Source of the DNA: Microcebus murinus
Taxonomy: Eukaryota; Chordata; Mammalia; Primates; Cheirogaleidae
Reading direction: 5' to 3'
DNA length: 64,000 bases
Assembly (NCBI RefSeq): GCF_040939455.1
Contig: NC_134104.1
Span: forward strand, 139,908,501-139,972,500
A model generated the notes under the pieces. It had not been told where the DNA came from. It worked only from the letters and a program-made list of their open reading frames with translations, and ran no database searches. Made by a program: the position numbers and the translations under genes. This document shows, piece by piece, positions 1-12,725 of the stretch (the stretch's first letter is position 1; each line of letters starts with the position of its first letter).

Positions 1-1489
1 CTCTATCTCAGTAAGGTAGCCAGAGTCTAACCACCGCCTGCCTCCTCCTCTGTGGCCACCAGTATCAAGCATCGAGCTACCAGCGTCGCTTCTATCCTAC
101 ACACCAGCGTGGGGAAGTTGGGGTATGTATACACTGACTCCCGAGAGTAGAGAGGTATTGTTGAGGGCTGCAGCTCTATTTTTTCAGCTCAGTCTTCCAT
201 GAGGTGTAGACTTGGTTCTCAGACCAGCTTCCCTTCATACCAATCAGGATGGCTAAGGGAGGATTCCCTCTCCCCATTGCCTTGACCAATCAGGCTCCAG
301 CTGTGGAGCTGGGGTGGGGTCGACTCGTTCCCCCCCCCCCCCATGGTGGAGGGGTATGATCGATATTGGAGAGAGGCAATGTCAATGTCTCCCAAACCCA
401 TCCTTTCCTACGTGAACTCATCCTTCAGCTTCCAGACTTGGCTTAGGAAGATCTGAGGAACTGTGACATATTTTTGTAATTCCAGGTGGCTGTTCATTTG
501 AGCCAGATTTGGAGAGACCACCAAGGTCCTGGTTTGTTCAGCCTTCTGTCTCTGCCTCCGCCATATTTCGCCAGTCACTGCTTGCCAGAGGCCGCCCTAC
601 TTCCCACAGATTTAGACTTTCTGGTTTTGAGTTTCAACATCTGCCTCGACCCATTTTAGGAAACGTGATTCTTTCCCAAGAAAAGAAAAGAGAGGGAGTG
701 GGGGAGATTGAGAGGCGACATTGAAAAGCCCAGGACTGGGGCGATGACGGACATCTGGGGGAGGGCACAGACCCTCTCCTGTGAGGCTAATTTTTAAGGA
801 AGATAAAGCAAAGGCGTCCCCTCCCCCGGTGGAGGCTGCCTTGCCATAAAAGGACGATTGTTCCACAGTAGCTTTCAATTATTTCCCTCTGATGCTATCT
901 GCCGGGAGAAAACATGAGCCTGCTGGATGAGTTCTGGAGTGCTTTTCAGTCTAGCTGCTCACAGTAGGGGCAAGGCATAAATCCAGCAGCCCAGAAAGCC
1001 GAGACCTTAAACAAAATGGAAAACTTCCCCAGGTTGAGACATCAAATCAATATCAAATTGCATTCTTTGCTGTGGACGCCAAGGTGAGCATCAGGGAGCC
1101 TAATATCTATTTACTCCTTTCCCTGTCTTCAAAGAAGTGGCTTGAAAAGAGAGAGAGAAGAGGCTGACACCTAGGGGTGTGGTTCTGGAGAGGGAAGGGG
1201 TAGAGAAATAGGTATAAAGTTTCCTCCAATCAATTCTTGGAAAGATTCAAGTCAATTCTTGGAAAGATTCAAGTCAAATCTTTAGGGCTGTATTTTTGCC
1301 TGGGGCTCTTTACTTTAGGCCTAAATCAAATAGCACAATAGGAAAACTGCTTTCTTGGGATTTCTTGTACTAATAGAAATGGGATTTTCAGTACTGACTC
1401 TCCTAGCTAATTGGGGAGTGGGGGGTGGAGAAGTGAAGTGGGGAGTATGGGAGGGAAGACCCTTGTGGCCAAGGTCCTCAAATTTTTGC
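1..1489. other. Upstream intergenic DNA, no gene recognised
   Basis: I see no coding exon. The stretch holds a 13-base C run at 330-342, two exact copies of the CCAAT-type motif accaatcagg at about 238 and 284, a 22-bp tandem duplication at 1230-1273, and G-rich DNA around 1410-1455. It may include an old LTR or transposon that I cannot name. The short open frames here have no family resemblance I recognise. Confidence 0.5.
1230..1273. repeat. 22-bp tandem duplication (2 copies)
   Basis: The unit tcaattcttggaaagattcaag occurs twice head to tail at 1230-1251 and 1252-1273 with no mismatch, which suggests a recent local duplication. Confidence 0.9.
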
Positions 1490-2040
1490 TGCCTATTACC
1501 GCCACCTAGGGAAGCTCTTTAGAAGCTCAATACCCAAACTACTCTTCAGGCCAATTAAATCAGGATCCCTGGAGGTGGGACCTGGCCTCAAGATTTTAAA
1601 AATCTTCCCAGACCTCTTGTATATTCCTGGATAGAGCTGGAACCCATTCTACTAAGTGAAGTATCTCAAGAATGGAAAAACAAGCACCGCATATACTCAC
1701 CAGCAAATTGGTATTAACAGATCAACACCTAAGTGGACATATAGGAGTAACATTTATCGGGTGTCGGGAGGGTGGGAGGGGGGACGAGGGGATGGGTATA
1801 TACAACCATAATGAGTAAGATGTGCAACATTTGGGGGATGGACACGCTTGAAGCTCTTACTCGAGGCGGGGAGGGGGGCATGGGCAATATATGTAACCTT
1901 AACACTTGTACCCCCATAATACTCTAAAATAAAAATAAATTAAAAAATAAAAAATAAATTTGAGAAAAAAAATTAAAAAAAAAATAAATAAAATATTCCC
2001 AGGTGACTCCAACATGCAACCGCATTTGAGAACGAGTGTC
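1490..2040 (+). mobile_element. hAT-Charlie (MER5-like) remnant split by an L1
   Basis: The left part (about 1490-1611) and right part (about 1991-2040) join into a short element that reads like the MER5 group: gaagctcttta, aaatcaggatccctgg, then ttcccaggtgactccaacatgcaa. An L1 3' end is inserted between them. Family assignment is from memory of MER5-type consensus wording. Confidence 0.5.
1612..1990 (+). mobile_element. 5'-truncated L1 3' end, strepsirrhine type
   Basis: Sense-strand L1 tail. It runs from ttgtatattcctggatagag through gatcaacacctaagtggac and ends acttgtacccccataatac before an A-rich tail with TAAA-type interruptions. The flanks aaatcttcccag (1600-1611) and aaatattcccag (1991-2002) are a one-mismatch TSD, so it landed in the older hAT element. 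A near twin lies in the opposite orientation at 15092-15463. An extra gagggtgggaggggggacga-like G-rich segment distinguishes this copy. Confidence 0.8.
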
Positions 2041-2049
2041 TGAAGACAT

Positions 2050-2215
2050 AGCTTCTCACATTCTAATGTGCACAAAAAGCACCTGGGGATCTTGTTACAA
2101 TGCAGATTCTAGTTCAGCAGGGCAGGCATGGGGCCCGGGGGTGGGGGGGGCTGCATTTCAACAGAGCTCCCAGGTGATGACATGCCACTGGTCTGTGGAC
2201 CACTCCTCAAGCAGC
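2050..2215 (+). mobile_element. hAT-Charlie MER-type short element
   Basis: The wording cacctggggatcttgttaca, then ggggctgcatttcaacag, then ctcccaggtgatgacatgcc is typical of the MER20/MER5/MER58 group of non-autonomous hAT elements. The exact subfamily is not certain. Confidence 0.5.
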
Positions 2216-2424
2216 AGATCTTCAGATGTTTCTTTAACATTTGAAGAGGATGGAGCCACTGCAAAGTCACAGAACAAAGCAAAAAGCTTTTCAGAACACA
2301 TACCTCCCTGCTTGCAACCTTTCTGAAAGGGTTTCTCTGTGCCGTTAAGACACGTTGCAAACACTTTACCACGGCCTGCAAATCATTGCCCGGGCAACAT
2401 TTTACAAAACACCAAAAACTCATA

Positions 2425-2508
2425 GTCTCTGGGGTGGGCTTTGAGCTTTGGTAGTTTTTTAAGATCCTCAGGTGGTGCTAATGTGCAGCCAGGGTTGAGG
2501 GCCCCTGT
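2425..2508 (+). mobile_element. MER5-like fragment
   Basis: The end motif caggtggtgctaatgtgcag, followed by ccagggttgag, matches the terminal part of MER5-type hAT elements. Only the distal part is recognisable. Confidence 0.5.
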
Positions 2509-2515
2509 CCTAAGT

Positions 2516-3429
2516 CACCTGGCTCCTACCATTTCCATGAGAAAGGCCTTCTCCCCAAATCCACAGCACACCAACCATTGTTGATTGGATTTGGGGGCAG
2601 GCATTGGTTGTCCGCTCTAACATTGGGTTGGTTCCCTGGAAATTGGGTGAGGAGAGGCGCCTTCCAGCTCACTCTGGCTATCCTTGTGAATCCAGCAAAT
2701 ATGCAGTGTGGAAATGTTGGCTGCCATTTCCCACCAGATGGATCAGGAAGAGAAAGCTGGTCTCGTGCAGCAAGCCAGAGAGGAAGCATAGAAAGTCTTG
2801 GGACGTGGAGTCTCCAGGTCTTCCACCTCGAGGCTATACATGGCAGAGTAAACGAGAACCTCCATGACCACCACCTTTGTCTCTAGAACAGGGCTAGCTT
2901 CCCTGCTGGGCGGGGGTGGGTGGGGAGGGGGGAGATTTCTGCAACTGTCCCTTCAACCTGGAAGGTCAATGTAACCAACAAACCAGGAATAGTCAAGCCT
3001 TTTAGGAAAAAAATCTCTAAAAATCAATTTAAACACAGCACTTCTGAGTCATCAGCAACTGACACCCTTCCCCTTTTATTCTCCTCCTCTAAAATTCATG
3101 AAAAATGAGACTATTTTTCAAGTTTCAAGAATAAAATCTTTTGGGGTCTCATACTGGTTCTATTTGTGGAGGAATCATCAGTCTTGAATTTCTACAGCTG
3201 TGACTTCTAAATCTAGGCCTTTTGTTGACTTAGGGGGTATAATTGCTTGTCTTGCCTGTTTTCTCATCTATAAAATGGAACTAAGAGTCCCAATCTGAGA
3301 AGATTGCTTTAAAGAGTAACTAATAAAAGGATTATGAATCATGATACAGAGGTTGTAGAAATGCCCTTTATGAATGAGTCACCATCTCCAGGAGGTACTG
3401 CTAGAGTGAAAAAGAGGCCTTTGGGGAAG
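2516..3429. other. Intergenic, nothing recognised
   Basis: There is no exon, RNA gene or clear repeat. A G-run (gggcgggggtgggtggggaggggggag) near 2907-2933 is the only compositional feature. Confidence 0.4.
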
Positions 3430-3620
3430 ACTTGTTGAAATCCCAGCCCATCCAACTATCCAGTTATGTAATCTTAGGCAAATTACTTAACCTGTCTGAG
3501 CCTCAGATTCGTCACTGCTCATACTGACTAACAAGGCCTACTCTGCAGAACTTCCGTGGGAATTGAGTGAAATAATGTGTGCAGACACTGGAAAATGCAG
3601 TAGGTGCTCAAAAATGTGTT
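3430..3620 (+). mobile_element. MIR SINE
   Basis: The core wording gtaatcttaggcaaattact, taacctgtctgagcctcag and gtaggtgctca is the standard MIR order on the sense strand. Confidence 0.75.
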
Positions 3621-3659
3621 TCCTGTCCCTCCATCATGTCACTCTTTATATGAGGTAGG

Positions 3660-4215
3660 TCAGGATATATTCTTAGTTACAGTATGGCTCCTCCCCAAAT
3701 AACAACGGCTAAAGTCAGATAAAGGTTTCTTTCTCGTGTAACAATGTGAACATAAGGAATCCAGGCTGACAGGACAGTTCTGCTGCATTGGGCACCCAGC
3801 CTATCTCTAGCTTGTTGTCCTGCCATCCTCAATACATGGCTTCCGTCTTGTAGTTCACCATGGTGATTTGCAGCTAGGAGGAAGGAACAATCCCCTCCCC
3901 TTTGAGGCCGTGGCCGGAAGTTCTACTCACATCCATTGGGCTAACTGTGAGCCAGGATGCAGCCCCACTTTTTGAGATGAAATCCCAGTTCTGCTGCTTA
4001 CTATCTGCATGGCCTTGACCAAGTCACGTAATGTCTTTGTGCCTCTGTTTCCTAACACTTCATGAAGTTATTGTGAAAATTAAATGGGTTAATATATTAT
4101 ATCTAAAGCACTTAGGATAGTTACCTGGCACATACAAGAGTGTAAGCTATTATTATTTTTATTTGTTTAGCCACCTGGCCACACCTGCCAGGGAGGCTGG
4201 GAAATGTCCTTAACC
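3660..4215 (+). mobile_element. Ancient interspersed repeat with nested MIR
   Basis: The left part (3660-3970) and the end cacacctgccagggaggctg then ggaaatg (about 4180-4207) belong to one old repeat of a kind also seen near 38725-38960. A MIR-like unit at 3975-4160 (ttgaccaagtcacgtaatg ... ggcacatacaagagtg) lies inside it. I cannot name the outer family securely. Confidence 0.4.
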
Positions 4216-6060
4216 GGGTGGCTGTGTGTCCACCTAAAGTCTTAGAATTCTATCCTTGAAGGAGGGGACAGTGGACATTCAGAGACAACTAGAGTTTCCG
4301 CTGTGAGCAGGTGGCTAAAATAACTGAGAAGACTACCAAAGAGAAGTGATTGCAATCTCTAATCTGGGTCTTAAAAGACCCATACAAGCTCCTCCTGGTG
4401 TGCTGAAGCGAATGTGCACCATTCCCAGAGGTGGAGAGAATGATAACATGTGAGGCTCTGTGCCAAGCTGGCTCAGTTGTCCACAGTGACCTGTTTAGAG
4501 GCCCCACAATACTCTGGTTTTAGGGAAAGTACCACTTTTTATCCCATCCTCTCCTCACATCTTGCGGAATGTTTACCATCTGCCAGGCACCAGGCTAAGG
4601 TGTCCACGGTGAATTCCATTCTCTCTGGCAGCGCCAACATTCTCTCAAGTTTGTGATAGGTTCCAAGGCCCTCCCAGGCAAGGCTCCAGGCTCCTCCACC
4701 CTGGAAAGCACAGATCCCACGGAGGCATCCCTGCTCCAGGAGATCTAACTGGATTTTCTGGTTACCTGGATTCACCAGGTCAAAGGAGGGGAAGGACAGT
4801 TTGCCACCCAGTAATAAGCCTGAAGCTAGTATTACTGCAGCTCATGCAATGCAGGCCTGGCTACCCTGGCCCACAGCGTCTCTCATAACCCCCAAATAAG
4901 CCCATGCTGGGACCGAAGGCACAGTTATTTACCTTCCAGCAAAATGGACTTGGACATGGGAATTAAAAAACAAAGGAAGGAGTGATTCTTAGCATCATAA
5001 ACTGATAGGCAATAGAATTTCTAGAACAACCCCATAATATATTATACCTTTTATTTGCCAGCAACTCTTCAAGAAGCATAATTACATATACCTCTTTGTA
5101 CAAATTAGCTGTTTTATTGGTATTTCTTGGTGAGGACTCTTTAGACAAAGATCCTAGCCGCCTTTAAATTTCTCTGGCTCCATCACCTCTCCTGAGTCAA
5201 ATAGTTAATTGTCTATAAACAAACACATGTTTGTTGGCTCCTTTGGGTCAGAAGAACCTTCCAATTAATTCTTTCTAAAGCAAAAAGTACTTGGTAAGCA
5301 AATAACCGCTCCCTAAATTGCTTGCTTGATGTGTTCCTTTTGGGGAGTCTTCTGGTGAGGCACATTATGGGTATAATTATTCTGCTTTTCATCTCTGCTG
5401 CCCAATTTTTTTTTTTTTGATGCACTTCTGATTTCACTTTGGAAGTGTCCCGGCACTTCTTTAGGTGTGGTCAGCTCTGGAAGGACAGGCCTTCCATCCT
5501 GCGGCACCTTGGGCAGACGAATTTGCACATGGATGCCTGCTCAACACCAATGAATGAAAGGTACTGGCACTGTGACCTTCAATTTCACCTGTTTCAAGTC
5601 CCTTTTAAAAAATCCTAGAATTTTTTTCAGTCCTACAAATAAAGCCTGTAGGTTTTGGCCCATGGAACCTCCACAAGGTGCTATTAACAAGCACAGGGTA
5701 TTTTTAGCAGCAGCTGCCTTCCGATTTCCCACCATTCCTTGCAACTTCCAGGGAGGCTCCTCCAAACTCAGCTGATCTCCTCTCTGAAACCAACGTTCAT
5801 CTCACTTGGGCCTCATCCTCAGATACAGCCCACTCATGGGTTTCCGTCTGCTGGTGATTTATGCTGTCCGTTTCCTTGTTTGGATGTGATAAATGGGCCC
5901 CTGCGAGACGTGGATCAGGAAAACTTGCCCTTCCTTCAGCAAACCTAAGTTATTTTCTGCTCTGCAACCTGGTGTGGGGTCAACTAAGCCACCCTAGAGG
6001 GCAAAGTTAACCCTGTACCCACCCATCCCATGTTCCCTTACTGATCCTTGTTTTGTGGAA
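4216..6060. other. Intergenic, no recognised feature
   Basis: There is no exon structure, RNA gene or clear transposon. Several short open frames overlap on both strands, none with a recognisable family motif. Confidence 0.4.
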
Positions 6061-6072
6061 ACACATGTTTAA

Positions 6073-6118
6073 ATATATATATATATATATATTTATTTAT
6101 TTATTTATTTATTTTTTC
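6073..6118. repeat. (TA)n followed by (TTTA)n microsatellite
   Basis: A run of about ten TA steps passes directly into repeated tttattta units, then a T-run. A smaller (TA)n/(CA)n patch follows at about 6218-6235. Confidence 0.85.
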
Positions 6119-6639
6119 AATTTAATTTTCTACTGGCTTGGCCCACTAGTGGCCCCAAAAAGTAAAAAGCCTGCAGACTAAGCAATACTCAAGTATTTCA
6201 CCCCTCTAAGATGTTATACATATATATACACACATATTAATACATACCCCCGTCTGCTTTCCCTGTCTTGAACAGGAGCATGGTATGACCTCAAGCTTCA
6301 TAAATGCTCACTGATGGAATTTCTCCAATCTTCACCTTAGAGGAACAGTTAGTGCAAGTTTGTTGAACAAAGGGAGCAGGAGCAGGGAGGGCCCATTGTT
6401 TCTTGGCTGGAGAGAGAAAGGATTGAAATTCCCTCCAGCCAGCAGCATTTCTCAGCAAACACAAGTGTTTCCTGCTGGGAGGGGTTGTGTCCCTCCTCTT
6501 GGAATTTCCTCTATGCCATTACTCTTTGCTTAGCAAAAGTTGAATGGCCCTTGAAAACAGTGTAAATGTCTGCTCCTTGAGCAAACTGTGCCTGAGCTCC
6601 AGCCTGACCCTGGGCCCACCTGTGACCTGGCAGGGGTCC

Positions 6640-6780
6640 CACCCATCCTGGTGTACTGGTCTCCCTCTCACTTCCCTGATGATGTATTAAGGAAAGGGAC
6701 AGTGTCTCACTGACCTGTGTATTCCAATGGTGAGTGGCACATCGTAGGAAAATAAATGTTGAGCCAATGAACACAGCTCA
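6640..6780 (+). mobile_element. L2 3'-end remnant
   Basis: The order ggaaagggacagtgtctcac ... gagtggcacatcgtaggaaa then ataaatgttgagccaatga follows the L2 3' end (amount spent/typical interval/AATAAATG) seen in many mammalian sequences. Confidence 0.5.
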
Positions 6781-6984
6781 GAACTTTGAGGAGTCCATCT
6801 TTCTTGTTGAGATCAAGATGCCCCAAAGTTTTAAAAAGATCAGTGACTTAATGAAATTATTTAAAGTTAAGACTGTGTGACACAAAATATGCCAACAAAA
6901 AATTAGTTATTATTCTTCCATGTTCTAAGAATCCCTACTTCTAAATACGTTGATTCTTTTTTATTTATTTATTTTTATTATTAT

Positions 6985-7143
6985 TTATTTTTTTTTAGAA
7001 ACAGATTCTTGCTCTGTTGCCCAGGCTGGAGTGCAGTGGTGCAATCATAGCTCACTGCATCCTCGAACTCTGGGCTTAAGGGATACTCCTGTCTCTGTCT
7101 CCCAAAGTGCTAGGATTAACGGTGTGAGCCACTGTGCCCAACC
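6985..7143 (-). mobile_element. Monomeric Alu (FLAM/FRAM-like), antisense
   Basis: A poly-T run is followed by one Alu arm only (ttgctctgttgcccaggctg to gtgagccactgtgcccaacc). It has no second arm and is more diverged than the dimers, consistent with an early monomer. Confidence 0.75.
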
Positions 7144-7305
7144 TAAATAAGTTGATACTTATGCCTCTATGTTCTCCCAATCTTAACCTTCCTTGGCTTC
7201 AGAAAACCCCCTTCTACCCTTAGCACCACCCCATTTGTTTGACATTTTATTTACCACTCTCCTCAACATTTCCTCCAGCTACTCTGCACTTAAGAATCAC
7301 CCTCT

Positions 7306-7657
7306 CAGAGGCTCACACCTGTAATCCTAGCACTCAGGGAGGCCGAGGGGGGCGGATCATTTGAGCTCAGGAGTTGGAGACCAGCCTGAGCAAGAGCAAA
7401 ATCCTGTCTCTACTAAAAGAAAAAAAAAAAAAAAAATAGAAAGAAAATTAGCTGGACAACTAAAAAAATAGATAGAAAAAATTAGCCGGGCATGGTGGCG
7501 CATGCCTGTAGTCTCAGCTACTCAGGAGGCTGAGGCAGGAGGATCGCTTGAGCCCAGGAGTTTGAGGTTGCTATGAGCTAGGCTGACACCACGACACTCT
7601 AACCAGGGCAACAGAGTGAGACTCTGTATCAAAAAATAAATTAAATGAAAAAAAATA
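7306..7657 (+). mobile_element. Strepsirrhine Alu dimer, sense
   Basis: Both arms are present, with the lemur-type right arm ending gaggttgctatgagctaggc. TSDs are aagaatcaccctct (7292-7305) and aagaatcatcctct (7658-7671), one mismatch. Confidence 0.9.
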
Positions 7658-7671
7658 AAGAATCATCCTCT

Positions 7672-8685
7672 TGACCTAAATTTTGTATCCTCTGGAGGGC
7701 CTCGCAGGGGAGGTTGGGGAAGCTGGGGAGGAAGGGAAAGGTTTTCTTTCTTTGCCTGAATCAGAAGGTGTCAATTGATGGTTCTCAGATGTTTGTTCAG
7801 CCCACAAAGTCAGCATACAGTGTTTTAAAACAATGGATATTAGTTGCCAATATGTAAACATCAGGCTTTCTGGCAACACTAGGTCTGAATTCTGACATGG
7901 CAACAATCCAGTGGAGCAGAAACTGAGATGGTCCCTTTAAAGCACTTGTGCTCCTGTTCCCCACAGACCCCACCACTCCCTATTCCTGCCCCAGCTGGGT
8001 TCAAATGTTCCGGGCTGATTTCATGACATTCCCAGATTCTCCAAATGTTTGCTGCTCTCCTTACGGAAAGAAGAAAGTAAAATAATTCCTCTCCCTGCGT
8101 CTCAAACTGAAGCAGAAAAATGAAACTGAGACCTCGGAGGTCATGTTTCAAGAAGAACGAAGTGAATATACTTTTTGTGTAAGTGAAGAACTTAACTACA
8201 AAGTTAATACTTAAGTCCAAATGTGCCTGGTTCAGAAGTATACAAGTCAAGAGGCTATTCTGAAAACAATGTGGCCCGATTCATTTATTATCTAACCTTA
8301 TCTGCCTAACCCTATGGTCATTTGAATTTAAGACCTCTGGTCAAATTGATAGAGGCTCCTGGAACCCAAACAAACCCCCGCCCCAGAAGTTCACCGGCAA
8401 CTGGATTTGGGCCCCATCTCTGCTTGTTTTCAAACTGAAGACAGACTAGACTAACTGGTGGCTTTTGGGACTGGAGTGGGAAGAATATTCCTAGATCACA
8501 GCCAAGCTCCTTGTTTCCCTATCAGCCACACATTAATAGCAAGATGAGAAGATGCAGGAAATTCTGGGATGGATAAATCGCAGAACTCAATGTGCTTGGA
8601 GAATGTGAACTACAGTTGGGATTTGAGAACTCTATTTTTAATCAACCATAAATAATTATTCCTATTTTCTTCACTTTTCTTGTTA
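7672..8685. other. Intergenic, nothing recognised
   Basis: No exon or repeat is identified with confidence. The 123-residue open frame on the minus strand (7879-8250) shows no domain I can recognise. Confidence 0.4.
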
Positions 8686-9265
8686 AAATACTTCCAGACT
8701 TATAAAAAGTTCCAAAAATAGTAAAAAAAAAAAAAAACTTTCTATGAGCTTTTACCCAGATTCCCTAAATGTTAACATCTCAAGTTAACTAGACTACAAG
8801 AATCAAAATCATGAAATTAACATAGATGCAAAGCTATCATCTGATCTACAAAATTTATTTTATCAGTCGTTCCACTGATGTTCTTTTTCTGGCCCAGACT
8901 CTAATCTAGGATTTCACATTGCATTTCACTGCTAGGTTTCCTTAGTCTCTTTTAGTGTGGAAGAGTTCGTGTCTTTCATAAACTTGATGATAAAATGCCT
9001 CTCAATTTTGGTCTGTCTGCTCTTTCCTTGTGATTACATTCAGGTTATGCCTTTTGGTAAGAATACCATGGAAATGATGTTGTACCCTTCTCAATGTATC
9101 AAATCAGAAGGTACCTGCTGTTTGGTGGTGTCCCAAAGGTTTCTCTACTGTAAAGTTACAAATTTCAAAGGAAAATAGTATCTTCCATGGAGAGACTTTG
9201 AGGTCATGTAAATATCCTTTTCCCATCATACTGTCACCCACTAACTTTAGCATCCATGATGATTC
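8686..9265 (-). mobile_element. Ancient L1M-type 3' UTR fragment
   Basis: It contains cccagattccctaaatgtta, then ctagtgatgttc-like text, cacattgcatttcactgct, ttccttagtctcttttagtg and tcaggttatgccttttgg. I associate this series with the 3' UTR of old mammalian L1 subfamilies. The same family recurs at 35420-36060 and 61770-62170. Confidence 0.5.
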
Positions 9266-10197
9266 TTGACTGCAATAACCATAATTAATTTTAAACTAGA
9301 ATAACAATGAAGAGAAACCTAGATCAACCTATGAGAAGTACCTTATACATGAGAATGACCCCGGGTACTTTCATTCTCAGATGGCAGGTGGAAGTCATAA
9401 GCTGCCCATTTATTTCTTTACATTATTGATGGATCCTAGGTCCCAATTGAATGGCCTAGGCCCTGTAGACCTTTGAGAGTGCTGTCTCTCAAAACTTTTG
9501 CTTATTGGGTAGTATGGTCTTGTGGCAACCCTATTTCAGACTCTGTACAAACCCTTAACCCTACACTCCATGCAAACAGATCTCCTGAGACTCCTCCATA
9601 CCTATCTGCACAAGACCTGCTCATCTTGGCACATGCGGTATTACTTAGGCTGTACCTGTAGGCTGGGGTGATGTTCCAGCTCTCCACTTTCTTCTACATT
9701 TTTATAAATCGGATATTTCCCACAAGTCTCAGCTCAAAGCTCTGTTCTGCATGAAGTTTTTATGGGAGGACAGGACTTACCTTTTCCTTTGACATGTTTC
9801 TGGATTTAAGAATAAAGTTTGGGCCTTAGCATCCATTCAATATCTCCCATGGCAAGAGAGAGTGAAAGATAATTCATGTTGCTCAGAAAGTAGTAGAAAT
9901 TACATAAAATTAATGAATTCTAAAACCAAAAAGAACAAAGCTCATAGAAATCCAAAGAAATCACAGAAAAGGTGGTATTTTAAGTGGGCTGTAAAGAATG
10001 AACATTTTGAGCTCTGTGTAAAGGTAGGAGGATTTCTACGCTGAGAGAAAAGCTGGTTGTGGGCATAAAGTGGTCACACTTATTGGGGCCGAAATGGGAT
10101 GCATTCTAGAATGTTTGGGGAAAGGGATTGGAAGAGATAGTTTGAACTACCGTATAGAAGCCCTTACACTCTGCAAGTGATACCTTAGCCTGGGGTT
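9266..10197. other. Intergenic, possibly degraded L2
   Basis: The 9480-9790 part has the pyrimidine-rich character of L2 (ctcagctcaaagctctgttc, tgcatgaagtttttatggg), but the match is weak. The rest holds no recognised feature. Confidence 0.3.
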
Positions 10198-10211
10198 TCA
10201 AGACAATAATT

Positions 10212-10538
<327 letters not shown>

Positions 10539-10867
10539 TCAAGACAATAATTCTTGCAGGAAGATGAGAAGTGGACTGGATAAGGTTGTTATTGGGGCAA
10601 TGGGCCTTAATCACGGTTCCAGGTGGAAGATGATCATCTGACTTCAAGCAGCTTGCAAAGAGGCAAGCCACTTTGCAAGCAACCAGTGTACAAATGTTCC
10701 TGTACAATTCTGAAATCTCCAAAACTGAAAACCAGAAGTTTCTTCCTAAGTTTGCAGAAGATGTATTTGGTAGAAAAACCTAACTTAAACTTATGTGATG
10801 ATGATGCCTTAGACTCTTCCAGCCATTTCATGTGTGTATGTCTTATTCCCCAACTTCTTTAGCAGTT

Positions 10868-11056
10868 TCTCTAAACCAGCAGCTCTCAAACCGCAGCATG
10901 CATCAGTGTCTGTCGGAGGGCTTGTTAAAACACAGCTTCCTCGCCCCACCCTCAAAGTTTCTGATTTAGTGGCTCCGGTGTGGGGCTTGAGAATGTGCAT
11001 TTCTGACAAATTCCCAGAGATAGTACCTGGGAGCACTTTGAGAAACTATTGCTCTA
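10868..11056 (+). mobile_element. hAT-Charlie MER20-like element
   Basis: It starts ccagcagctctcaaaccg, continues gggcttgttaaaacacagct and tttctgatttagtggctccg, and ends gcactttgagaaactattgc. This is the layout of a complete short non-autonomous hAT with the terminal pair ctctcaaa/tttgagaa. Confidence 0.65.
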
Positions 11057-11515
11057 GGGGGAAAGTGCTATATTTAAAATTTTTGTTGTATTTATCCACC
11101 AGCCCAAGGTGCTTACCAAATGCACATGGATGGAATTTCTCCAAATGTTCATCTCTGCCACGCCTTTGAAGCCTTAACTTTTTATTCCCTGAGGTCCTCC
11201 TGGCCAGGCCCTACACTTCAGAGAAACTCATTTCCTTGTTTTTATTAGAGTGTAGCTTTTGCTTTCTTCTCAGCACAGCTGATAAGACATTGTGAATAAA
11301 ATGTCCCTTCTGACCTTTTTTCCAACCTATCTTGGAACAGATCGGCCGGAATGCCTTCACTGTGAATGCAAAGCGACCCTCTCTTTGTGGCCAAAGATTA
11401 TTTCCTTTTCCCCTGGTGGTTTCTGGATGAAGTGTTTCTTGCCACCCTTTCACAGAATAGGAGGAGACCACAAACCACCAAGATAATCTTTTTGGTCAGA
11501 GGTCCACCTACCTAA
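11057..11515. other. Upstream of CpG island, nothing recognised
   Basis: I see no repeat or exon. GC content starts to rise only beyond about 11.5 kb. Confidence 0.4.
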
Positions 11516-11640
11516 GCGTGCATTTTTTACAGACGGCACCACTGAGGCCCAGAAAAGTAGAGCCATTTCCTCAGGATTCGTTCAGCTGGTAAACGCGAGC
11601 GTTTGAGCTCAGGTCTCACCTGACCCTGTAACGACTTGCC
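11516..11640 (-). mobile_element. MIR fragment
   Basis: ttttttacagacggcaccac then tgaggcccagaaaag and cagctggtaaacgcgagcg have the order of a reversed MIR core (threshold: 'gaggcccagagag'). Confidence 0.5.
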
Positions 11641-12725
11641 TCACTAAATGAGGTGCCCTGGTCCCCTCCACCGTCTCATGAAAACACAGCCCGTTCGTCA
11701 TAAACTTCACTTCGCACAAGCCACACCTTTCAGGCTTTCTTGAAACGTCCCCCCCCCCCAGGGTGATGGGACGGTCACGCTGATTCATCTCGACTAGGGA
11801 CCCCCAAACACGCCCCGCTCTGCCTCCGGCCCAAGCGCAGTCACCCAGGCCCCACGGGGCCCCGCGGCGGCGCCTGGACCCGTCTCGCCCGCTAAGCCCA
11901 GCTATTAAGTTGGCTCCTCAAACTGTCCCCGACAGGACCGGCAGGAAACCGCGCCAGGCTCTGGAGACGGGCGCCGCGGGGCGGGGAGGGAGAAGCTCCA
12001 GGCGTGTCCCGGGCAGACCCGGTGGCCTCTCATCGATCGGGTCTAAGGTCCGGCCGGGTCGTAATTCCAGCCGCTCTGGCCACCCTCTGCCTCGGTCGTC
12101 GCTCGGTGCCCCCGCGGCAGAGACCTGGAGCCGCCGAGCCCGTGGAGGCCTGGGTTTCCTTAAGGGACCCCCCCCCCCGCCCCGACCTCCCTGCCCGCGG
12201 CCCCCGCCCAGGCCAGGTGGAAGGAAACAGGTCGGCGGCTGCGGCCCGAGTGGCGCGGGGCCTGGGAGGGGGCCAGGCCGGGAGGACCCCTGCGCTCCCT
12301 CCTCCGCGCCGCCCGCCGGGCTGCCCACCCAGCGACCACGGGCGCCCTCTCGGCCGCCTGGTGTCCGGCAGCAGGTGACGAGGCCGCGAGCCCGCGACGC
12401 CTCCGCGGGGCGGTCCCTCTCCTGCCCGCCTCCCGCCCGCCCCTCTCCACGCCCCCTCCTCCGCTGCCGGCCTCCGCCGTCTGCTCGGCCGCCCGGCGGC
12501 CTCCCTTCGCTCGCTCTCCTCTTCCTCTCGGCGCCGGCGCAGCCCCGGAGCCCGCGCACCGAGGAGCCGGGGGCGCCGCGCACTCGAGGGACACACGCCG
12601 CGCCCGGACGGCGCCCGGCACGCTCCCCTCCCCCTCGCCGGTGTCCCCGGGGCGCAGGGCCGCGCGTCCCGCCCCGGACGCGCTGGGGGTCCCCGGGGAC
12701 TGGCCAGCCCGGCTGGGGCGCAGCG

